A stretch of 53,241 bases of DNA from an uncultured Clostridia bacterium. GTDB lineage: Bacteria; Bacillota; Clostridia; Christensenellales; CAG-314. Location of the stretch: contig CAMRUG010000010.1 in assembly GCA_947053925.1 (NCBI GenBank), positions 1 to 53,241 of the forward strand, given 5' to 3'. Positions 44,769 to 50,905 of this stretch are shown here, piece by piece. Under the pieces are notes generated by a model, which did no database searches, had not been told where the DNA came from, and worked only from the letters and a program-made list of their open reading frames with translations. The position numbers and the translations under genes were made by a program. The stretch's first letter is position 1. Every line of letters begins with the position of its first letter.

Positions 44769-45325
44769 TGTTCTTCTCCTTGAAAAACGCTTTGCAATTT
44801 TTTTAACGCTCTGTTGTACTTTGACAACACCGTAGCAAGCGGCATATCCAGTGTTTTGGCAATATCCTTGTGCTTTAAACCGCTAAGCGCGTGCATTACT
44901 ACTATTTGGCGTTCGCTATCGTTTAGCGTTTTTAGCATTTGCACAATTACAAGTCTGTCCTCTGCAGATATTCTATCATCGTTTGCTAATTGATTTTCCA
45001 ATTCCGTTTCGTCAACATCGCAAAATTTTGCCTGCTGACGGAATTTTGTATAACACAAATTTCTGGCAATGGTCAGTATCCAAGCCATAGGTTTGCCGTA
45101 CGATTGATAATTGTGCGCCGAATCGTACACTTTAACGTATACGTCGTGCGTAACGTCTTGCGCATCGTATACGTTTTTTAGCACAGATAACGCATACGCA
45201 TAGACAGCACTGCTCGTCAACTGATACAGCTTGTCAAGCGCATTGCAGTCGTCCTGCGCAATCAACAACAGACACTCGTCTATTTGGCGCGCAGATACGG
45301 CGGCTTCTTTAGTTTTTAGGGGCAT
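44765..45325 (-). CDS. ECF-type RNA polymerase sigma factor
   Basis: A 186-aa sigma-70-family factor with only regions 2 and 4. Region 2 is at about 20-95 (YQLTSSAVYAYALSVLKN, DAQDVTHDVYVKVY, MAWILTIARNLCYTKFR). Region 4 is at about 125-180 (LNDSERQIVVMHALSGLKHK, then the recognition helix MPLATVLSKYNRALKKL). ATG at 45325 with GAGG 8 nt upstream is chosen over 45352. Translationally coupled to the RsgI-like gene, which presumably holds it inactive until a surface signal arrives. Confidence 0.92.
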   Translation of the reverse strand: MPLKTKEAAVSARQIDECLLLIAQDDCNALDKLYQLTSSAVYAYALSVLKNVYDAQDVTHDVYVKVYDSAHNYQSYGKPMAWILTIARNLCYTKFRQQAKFCDVDETELENQLANDDRISAEDRLVIVQMLKTLNDSERQIVVMHALSGLKHKDIAKTLDMPLATVLSKYNRALKKLQSVFQGEEQ

Positions 45326-45394
45326 AACGTTTTCCTCTTTCCATAAATACAACGCAACTTTTGTAAGTTTTATTGCAAAAATAATTTAAATTTT

Positions 45395-45422
45395 AAAAAA
45401 GGATAATGCAAGACATTATCCT
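45395..45422 (-). terminator. Terminator of rsmI transcript
   Basis: Perfect AGGATAATG/CATTATCCT stem with a 5-nt loop, followed by TTTTTAAAATTT on the minus strand. It separates rsmI from the sigma operon; 45423-45641 contains nothing else recognisable. Confidence 0.8.
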
Positions 45423-45641
45423 TATAGCGGCGCAGTTATCTTTACGGTTGTGCCGTTGCTTTTATAAGATATATTAAGTTTGGTTTTTCTGCGCTTTAAA
45501 GCCTGCAGAGCAAAAATTCAACGGACAGCATTTCCGTTTGTAACCGTAAAAAACTTAAAATTATAAAAACCTGCAATTATAAAATTAACAATGCTAACCC
45601 GTAAGTCCGTCCGAACCTGTTTTAAATTACCGCAAACAACT

Positions 45642-46430
45642 CTATCTGTCGTTTAAAGTAAGTTTGTATATTTCGTTTTTGGAGACGTTGCGGTCTTTTG
45701 CTACGGCTTTGACCGCTTCGTTTTTACTCATTCCGCCGTTAATGTAATAAGCGATATGTTCTTCTACAGTCAGTGCGCACAGGGGATTTTCCTGCGTTTG
45801 ACGGTTTACTACAAGCACAAATTCGCCCTTGTCGTCTTCGATAACGTCAGAAAGTTTACAAAAGCGCACACGTTCGTGAGATTTGGTCAGTTCTTTTACA
45901 AGACAGCATTCCCTGTCGCCCAAACGACCAAGAAGATAAGACATATTTTCCTTGATATCGTGTACGGACAAGTAGAATATTCCCACGCCTACTGCACCGT
46001 CAAGCAATTTGTCGCGGTCGCTCTTCTTGTCGGGAAGAAAGCCGTAGTAAGTAAAGGGCGGTTGATAACCCGAAAGCACAAAAGCGTTTACAAACGCGCT
46101 TGCGCCGCTTATTACCGTATAGGAATACCCGTCTTGCTTTAATGCGTTAATAAGTATATTGCCGGGGTCGTTTATACACGGCATACCCGCGTCGGATATT
46201 ACGGCAATGTCCTGTCCGTTTTTACAAAATGACAATACGAAATCGAGACTCTTTTTTTCGTTAAACTTGTGGTAACTGTATGTGGGTTTGGCAATTCCGT
46301 AAGCATTGAGCAATATCTGAGAATGGCGTGTGTCCTCGCAAAAAACCGCTTGGACGTTTTTTAACGTTTCTACCGCTCTGAATGTAATTTCGCCGAGATT
46401 GCCTATCGGCGTGGCTATGAAATATACCAT
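45642..46430 (-). CDS. rsmI: 16S rRNA (cytidine1402-2'-O)-methyltransferase
   Basis: A 262-aa tetrapyrrole-methylase-fold enzyme that 2'-O-methylates C1402 of 16S rRNA using S-adenosylmethionine. It shows the N-terminal YFIATPIGNLGEITFRA, then CEDTRHSQILLNAYGI, ISDAGMPCINDPG and SGYQPPFTYYGFLP, all RsmI signatures. ATG with GGGAGG 4 nt upstream; that ribosome binding site is the tip of the interspersed repeat. Neighbour of trmN6, as in many Firmicutes. Confidence 0.97.
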   Translation of the reverse strand: MVYFIATPIGNLGEITFRAVETLKNVQAVFCEDTRHSQILLNAYGIAKPTYSYHKFNEKKSLDFVLSFCKNGQDIAVISDAGMPCINDPGNILINALKQDGYSYTVISGASAFVNAFVLSGYQPPFTYYGFLPDKKSDRDKLLDGAVGVGIFYLSVHDIKENMSYLLGRLGDRECCLVKELTKSHERVRFCKLSDVIEDDKGEFVLVVNRQTQENPLCALTVEEHIAYYINGGMSKNEAVKAVAKDRNVSKNEIYKLTLNDR

Positions 46431-46435
46431 AATTC

Positions 46436-46598
46436 CTCCCGACCAAACGCGCGACGGAATTTGTACGCAGCCGCTGCGCTTAGTGCTATCAAATTTATTT
46501 ACCGTCGCGGTCGGACTCTTTGGTTGCGACTCCTCGTCGCGTCTATCCTGACTTTAGTCGGGGTGCGCCTCCCCGACATCCCCCGCTTGGGCGCAAAC
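46436..46598. repeat. Interspersed repeat, copy 2 (163 bp)
   Basis: Identical to 6091-6253, in the same orientation relative to the downstream minus-strand gene. Here too the end reads TCGGGAG on the minus strand and serves the next start codon. Confidence 0.9.
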
Positions 46599-46788
46599 CT
46601 GTTGTTCTAGCCAACAGTTTGCGGACTACTATTTCTTTCACGCTTATACTAATTCATTATGAAAACGAATTAGTTTGAATTAGTCAAACATACAGTTGTT
46701 CACGATACGCCCGCCCAGTCTGCGGGCATAGCCCTTGACCGCTTTGGCTACGAAGTCCGCACTGCGGACGTTCGTTTAACGCGTCGCG
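46599..46788. repeat. Palindrome-rich spacer inside the composite repeat
   Basis: Four short hairpins in series: CTGTTG...CAACAG, CTAATTC/GAATTAG, GCCCGC...GCGGGC, and GTCCGC/GCGGAC. CGTCGCGC/GCGCGACG lies at the junction to the next repeat fragment. No ORF. Replaces the 45-bp segment found at the first locus. Confidence 0.6.
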
Positions 46789-46833
46789 CCAAACGCGCGA
46801 CGGAATTTGTACGCGCTTAGTGCTATCAAATTT
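46789..46833. repeat. Partial copy of the interspersed repeat
   Basis: CCAAACGCGCGACGG through to GCTTAGTGCTATCAAATTT, matching the start of the 163-bp unit but lacking the small CGCAG/CTGCG hairpin. It begins 11 bp after the trmN6 stop codon. Confidence 0.85.
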
Positions 46834-46844
46834 GTTGACGACAA

Positions 46845-47537
46845 TTATTTTCCGTCAATGTATATCGGCAAACGCAATTTACAGTCTGCGCCGCCGCATT
46901 TGACTGCGCGGATTAGCACCAGATTAGGCTCTTTGTCAGGACGCGGACAAACCGGCACTATTTCCTTGACGGCGAGATTGACTTTACTGCATTCCGTAAC
47001 TATTTCCGCAATTCTCTCCGCCTGATGTACCAAATAAAATGTTCCGCGGTTATTGAGCGTTTTGGCGGCGGTTTCGATAACTTCGCGTAAAGTTACTGCT
47101 ATTTCGTGTCGGCACAAAGCAATGTTAGGGGCTAATTGCCGTTCTCCGCTGCCCTGTTTGCGATAGGGAGGGTTACATATAACTACGTCTGCAGGCTTGC
47201 TGACGTATTGCGGAGCGTTTTTAAGGTCGCCGCACACGACTTCTATTTGTCCGCTCAATCCGTTCAATTCTACGCTTCTTCTTGCCATATCGGCAAGTTG
47301 CGGCTGAATTTCGATTGCCACAATGTGCGCAGGACATTTTTTGTGCGCGACAAGTATGCTGATTACTCCGCTTCCCGTTCCGAACTCTACACACAACTTT
47401 CCCTGCATATTACTGCAATAATTTGCCAGCAGTACCGCGTCGGTCGTAAAACGGTATTCTTTGCTAGACTGTATTATTTGTAATCCGTCGCATTGTAAAT
47501 CTTCGAGTTTTTCGTTTGCTTTTAACACTGTTTCCAT
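46845..47537 (-). CDS. trmN6: tRNA1(Val) (adenine37-N6)-methyltransferase-like
   Basis: A 230-aa class I SAM-dependent methyltransferase of the TrmN6/YfiC (YabB) family. Motif I EFGTGSGVISILVA and the N6-adenine motif NPPYRKQGSG are clear. The N-terminus GLQIIQSSKEYRFTTDAVLLA is typical. ATG at 47537 is preferred over 47552 because a TATAAT -10 box ends 2 bp before the latter, placing it upstream of the expected transcription start. No Shine-Dalgarno; leader about 10 nt. Confidence 0.9.
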   Translation of the reverse strand: METVLKANEKLEDLQCDGLQIIQSSKEYRFTTDAVLLANYCSNMQGKLCVEFGTGSGVISILVAHKKCPAHIVAIEIQPQLADMARRSVELNGLSGQIEVVCGDLKNAPQYVSKPADVVICNPPYRKQGSGERQLAPNIALCRHEIAVTLREVIETAAKTLNNRGTFYLVHQAERIAEIVTECSKVNLAVKEIVPVCPRPDKEPNLVLIRAVKCGGADCKLRLPIYIDGK

Positions 47538-47553
47538 AGATGTATTGTACATT

Positions 47554-47559
47554 ATTATA
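47554..47559 (-). promoter_or_regulatory. Extended -10 promoter of trmN6
   Basis: TGTATAAT; no good -35. Overlaps the end of the Rhs tip remnant. Predicted start near 47547. Confidence 0.5.
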
Positions 47560-47713
47560 CAAATTTAGTAAAGAATTTTTTGTTACGGCACAACCCGTTC
47601 CTGTCAAGACTCCGTGTCATCAGGGCTTTATCTATTGCCGTAGATATTGGAGCCGCGTCGAGATACATGCCTGTTTCGGGATCGTAGTTATTGTTTAGAT
47701 AATTTAACGGCAT
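47555..47713 (-). pseudogene. Remnant of an Rhs/YD-repeat tip
   Basis: A 52-aa frame with NYDPETGMYLDAAPISTAID and RSLDRNGLCRN, corresponding to the end of an Rhs core and the start of its variable tip (the intact gene at the right reads YYDPETGLYVNATSIENAIN and RSLDRNGLLCNN). No ribosome binding site and no downstream tip: a decayed end of the cassette array, running into the trmN6 promoter. Confidence 0.75.
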
Positions 47714-47744
47714 AGGGATAGTTTGTACTATCTTCCTATGCCGT
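47707..47744 (-). terminator. Hairpin after the third immunity-like gene
   Basis: ACGGCATAGG/CCTATGCCGT with further pairing ATAGT/ACTAT inside. Equivalent in place to the hairpin at 50330-50366. Confidence 0.6.
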
Positions 47745-47852
47745 CTTTTCTGTCCGCGCTCTCGGGATCTTTTCTTGGCGTTATTCGCTTGTTCTGTTTT
47801 GCAATGCTTTTCGTCTTTCTTCTATTGTTGCTAGTATCTTCTCTATTTGTTT
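47738..47852. repeat. Cassette seam repeat, copy A
   Basis: About 115 bp covering the 3' end of the immunity-like gene and the start of the hairpin. It is closely similar to 50359-50473, including ATGCCGTCTTTTCTGTCCGC and CTCTCGGGATCT. Confidence 0.8.
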
Positions 47853-48257
47853 CTTTGTAAACCAACTCATCGCTATATACTTTACGTTTCCGTTGCCAAA
47901 GTCTATTAACAATATCTTTTTTACTCTGCAATTTTTGTAGTATTTTTTTCCTTCATTGCGATCTGTAACTTTTAAACTTATTATCTCGCTTAGTTCCTCT
48001 ATCCAGCCCCAATTCCTCGTTCCATCACTGAAAAGATTTTCTAAAGATGTATCTGTTATAACTACGGCTTCACAATATCTCATTGAAACTATTGCAATAA
48101 TGGCAGCAACTATTGCTGCCACACAAAAAGCCACAACAAAATTACGCCACTCACAAGGCTCAACTAAACACAATAACAGCGTGCCTACAATTATTGCCGG
48201 AAGAATAAAAATAAACACAAACAATAATATTGATTTAATCGCCACGAAACGCTTCAT
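47781..48257 (-). CDS. Immunity-like membrane protein, cassette 3
   Basis: A 158-aa protein with two N-terminal membrane helices (about 8-32 and 39-60) and a soluble, beta-rich C-terminal part (65-140) that may be PH-like. It ends WFTKKQIEKILATIEERRKA, shared with the protein of cassette 1. It follows a toxin tip directly, with AGGAG 6 nt before its ATG, so the toxin/immunity arrangement is conserved even though the tip here lacks a start. Immunity function is inferred from position only. Confidence 0.7.
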   Translation of the reverse strand: MKRFVAIKSILLFVFIFILPAIIVGTLLLCLVEPCEWRNFVVAFCVAAIVAAIIAIVSMRYCEAVVITDTSLENLFSDGTRNWGWIEELSEIISLKVTDRNEGKKYYKNCRVKKILLIDFGNGNVKYIAMSWFTKKQIEKILATIEERRKALQNRTSE

Positions 48258-48266
48258 ATATTTCTC

Positions 48267-48809
48267 CTAATCGAACAGCCCTACTAGCCAATCTATGAAC
48301 ATTGTACCTAACCAGTTTATAATTGCACCAACTATTGCTCCAACGACAGCGCCTACAATCGCCCCCGCCGGTCCTGCACTTGAGAAAGCCATCGCTCCTA
48401 TCTTAGCACCAACTGCTCGGGCAATACTCGCAGTCAAAAAGTATAGTCCTACGTCTTTAATTGCTGTTAATGCAAAACTTGTTATGCCTTGCGCTAATGA
48501 GTAATCTTGTTGTACACTATTATATATGTTTAGTCCTAGGTCTAGTGCTATTAAGGCAAAGCCTATGCTTTGGCTTATTTTACCTAATGGTGAACGAAGA
48601 TTATTAAGTGCGTCAAATCTGTTTATTCCGTAAGCAGCGTAATGAAAGTCTGTAAATAAACGCCCTGTCTCGCTTGCGCCCCATATTGCTTTTTCTATTA
48701 CAGGTGCAAATGTTGCTGTAAAGTCTATGCCGGTTGATACAAGAGTTGTATACCACGGCAACGCTTTAAGCATACGTTTGTTATGTACAGGGACTAGTTC
48801 GGTATACAA
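48267..48809 (-). CDS. Displaced Rhs C-terminal tip, cassette 3 (probably silent)
   Basis: A 180-aa frame that starts at the tip boundary (ELVPVHNKRMLKALPW) and is very similar to the tip of the intact gene: FTDFHYAAYGINRFDALNNL and ALIALDLGLNIYNSVQQDYS. Only a TTG without ribosome binding site is available, just after the preceding immunity gene, so it is probably an unexpressed donor cassette. The end is hydrophobic with a glycine zipper GAIVGAVVGAIVG. Confidence 0.72.
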   Translation of the reverse strand: MYTELVPVHNKRMLKALPWYTTLVSTGIDFTATFAPVIEKAIWGASETGRLFTDFHYAAYGINRFDALNNLRSPLGKISQSIGFALIALDLGLNIYNSVQQDYSLAQGITSFALTAIKDVGLYFLTASIARAVGAKIGAMAFSSAGPAGAIVGAVVGAIVGAIINWLGTMFIDWLVGLFD

Positions 48810-48816
48810 TCGTATT

Positions 48817-49272
48817 TTATTGCCTGTCTATGTTGTTTACATACTGCTGTTCATAGCCCTTGATTTGCGCTCTAAATTCGTATATTAGTCCAATGATTTC
48901 GTTTTTGCGAAAACAACCATCAAGACTAAAACTAAGAAAATTACCATCCTCTAGTTTGATCCACACTATTTTCTTTCCTTCAACATATATATCGCTAATT
49001 TCTTCCGCCAAGAATACGCGTTTTTTTAAACTACTTTCGTAGGCTTTATTAAGACATGCCACACCCTGTCTGACTATAATTCTATCTGCCTGAACTTCAA
49101 AATACAGAAATGACAGAATTATTATTACGGGAATTAAAAGGCTAGCACAAACTATCAGCATAATTATTTCCCATTTTTCAGACGCCCAAAATATTGCGGA
49201 TATTATTGCGACTACTGTCAACATAAAAAGAATTATTATCAATGACCACGGTCTGTATTTTTTGTTTCTCAC
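48817..49272 (-). CDS. Immunity-like membrane protein, cassette 2
   Basis: A 151-aa protein with two membrane helices (about 8-30 and 36-58) and a beta-rich soluble part (60-140) containing ADRIIVRQGVACLN. Same architecture as the other two immunity-like proteins but a different sequence. GTG start overlapping the tip stop by 4 nt (GTGA), with GGAG 10 nt upstream inside the tip. Confidence 0.68.
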   Translation of the reverse strand: MRNKKYRPWSLIIILFMLTVVAIISAIFWASEKWEIIMLIVCASLLIPVIIILSFLYFEVQADRIIVRQGVACLNKAYESSLKKRVFLAEEISDIYVEGKKIVWIKLEDGNFLSFSLDGCFRKNEIIGLIYEFRAQIKGYEQQYVNNIDRQ

Positions 49273-50339
49273 TTAAAAATTACTCCTTTTAATAAATTAG
49301 ATAGCAATGTGAGCAATATTCCCACTACAAAGCCAACTACGCCTCCAACAATAGTTCCTAATGGACCACCCATTTTAGTGCCTATAAATGCTCCTATTTT
49401 ACCGGAAGACCAAACTATTCCGACTCCTGTAACTGCTGTGTACGCCGCGCTACCTATAATATATTCTACGGATTTGTCCTGCTGTATGTTAGAGTAAATA
49501 TCTAAAACCGTATCCAGTGCAACAAAGCCATAGGCTAGACCGTTAATAAAGTTGGTATATTTACCCGGCAACAGTGTCTGTCCGTCCAACTTCATCAAAT
49601 CTTTGACGCTAGGATAGTGGCGCATATACCAAATTGTTCTTGCGTACACACTCAAAGTCAGAATGTCGTTAACAGAGCGTGTAGTTAGTGCTAGCCATTG
49701 CGGAATACTCGGCAACGCTTTAAGCATACGTTTGTTATGTACAGGAACTAGTTCGCTATTCAAGTTTTCTTGTGTATTGTTGCTGCTCAGTTCTATTGTA
49801 TTATTACACAGTAACCCGTTCCTGTCAAGACTGCGCGGTATATATGCACTGTTTATTGCGTTCTCTATACTTGTTGCGTTTACATACAAGCCTGTCTCCG
49901 GGTCGTAGTAGTTGCCCTTTATGTAGTACAGGTTGGACTCTATGTCTAAGTAGAAACCTTTCCAACGGAACGGATTTACGTTCCCTATGAAGTTTTCTTT
50001 TGTATTCTCCTGACATAGGTTATCGTATACTTTGCTATTTCCGTATGAATCGTATTCGTATAATGCTATTACTTCCTTGCCTGTGTAGGACGTTATCATC
50101 GATACGTTCCCTTGACTGTCGTATACATATTTGTACATTCCCCCTTGGTAACTTATCCCTACTACTCCGTCGTTATCGTAAAAGTATGTTGTCGCTTTTC
50201 CGTCTTTTATTTCCCTCAGTATCCTGTCTCCGTTCAGATAATATATTGTCTGCTTGCCTGTCGAATCGGTCTTCTTTATCCGCTGTCCGTTCGCGTTATA
50301 TCCGTATGCGTTGTTTACTCTTAGTAACAGACGGCACAA
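49269..50339 (-). CDS. Displaced Rhs C-terminal fragment, cassette 2 (probably silent)
   Basis: A 356-aa frame. Residues 11-185 repeat the last part of the YD core (AYGYNANGQRIKKTD, NPFRWKGFYLDIESNLYY, DPETGLYVNA) and residues 186-356 are a different tip (KALPSIPQWLALTTRSVNDI onward) that also ends hydrophobic with GTIVGGVVGFVVG. The only start is a TTG in the hairpin after the preceding immunity gene, with no ribosome binding site. Looks like a cassette displaced from the main gene by recombination within the shared core. Confidence 0.75.
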   Translation of the reverse strand: MCRLLLRVNNAYGYNANGQRIKKTDSTGKQTIYYLNGDRILREIKDGKATTYFYDNDGVVGISYQGGMYKYVYDSQGNVSMITSYTGKEVIALYEYDSYGNSKVYDNLCQENTKENFIGNVNPFRWKGFYLDIESNLYYIKGNYYDPETGLYVNATSIENAINSAYIPRSLDRNGLLCNNTIELSSNNTQENLNSELVPVHNKRMLKALPSIPQWLALTTRSVNDILTLSVYARTIWYMRHYPSVKDLMKLDGQTLLPGKYTNFINGLAYGFVALDTVLDIYSNIQQDKSVEYIIGSAAYTAVTGVGIVWSSGKIGAFIGTKMGGPLGTIVGGVVGFVVGILLTLLSNLLKGVIFK

Positions 50340-50366
50340 AGATACTTACCGTACCTTTATGCCGTC
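50330..50366 (-). terminator. Hairpin after the first immunity-like gene
   Basis: GACGGCATAAAG/CTTTGTGCCGTC, 12 bp with one G-U, loop of 13 nt. It lies exactly at the junction to the displaced cassette 2. Confidence 0.6.
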
Positions 50367-50473
50367 TTTTCTGTCCGCGCTCTCGGGATCTGTTCTTAGC
50401 TTTATTATGTTGTTCTGTTTTGCAATGCTTTTCGTCTTTCTTCTATTGTTGCTATTATCTTCTCTATTTGTTT
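50359..50473. repeat. Cassette seam repeat, copy B
   Basis: Partner of 47738-47852; both mark the 3' end of an immunity-like gene and the start of the next displaced tip. Confidence 0.8.
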
Positions 50474-50896
50474 GTTGGTAAATAATGCAAGATCAGCATT
50501 ATTATTTAGTCCCCCCTTCATATTAAATAAGAGAGATTTTTTTGCACTACTTACAATTTCATATTTTTCATACTCTGCTTTATTTACTATAGTTATTTCT
50601 TCAATATCTGTAATTTGAATTGTGTTAGCACAGTATTTTATTGTTTTGTTGTTAACTACTTTAGAATAATACTTCACAGTATTTTCATCTATTAGAATTG
50701 TCCCCAAATTTGCACTTAATTTTACACATAATGGCATTAAAATTATACTAAGTAGACCAAATCCAACTGTAAATACTATAGTTAATTCATGTTTCCCCAG
50801 TAAAAGCCAGAGTACTACCACAAACACAACCAAGCATAAAAATATTCCAAGCCATAAAAACGCTAACTTCTTAGGTATAAATTTTGTTGTTTTCAT
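50405..50896 (-). CDS. Immunity-like membrane protein, cassette 1
   Basis: A 163-aa protein with two membrane helices (about 11-33 and 39-60) and a soluble part (62-145) with the shared ending FTNKQIEKIIATIEERRKA. It starts 9 nt after the stop of the complete Rhs tip with AAGGGG 5 nt before its ATG, the normal position of a cognate immunity gene. Confidence 0.72.
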   Translation of the reverse strand: MKTTKFIPKKLAFLWLGIFLCLVVFVVVLWLLLGKHELTIVFTVGFGLLSIILMPLCVKLSANLGTILIDENTVKYYSKVVNNKTIKYCANTIQITDIEEITIVNKAEYEKYEIVSSAKKSLLFNMKGGLNNNADLALFTNKQIEKIIATIEERRKALQNRTT

Positions 50897-50905
50897 ATTA
50901 TCCCC

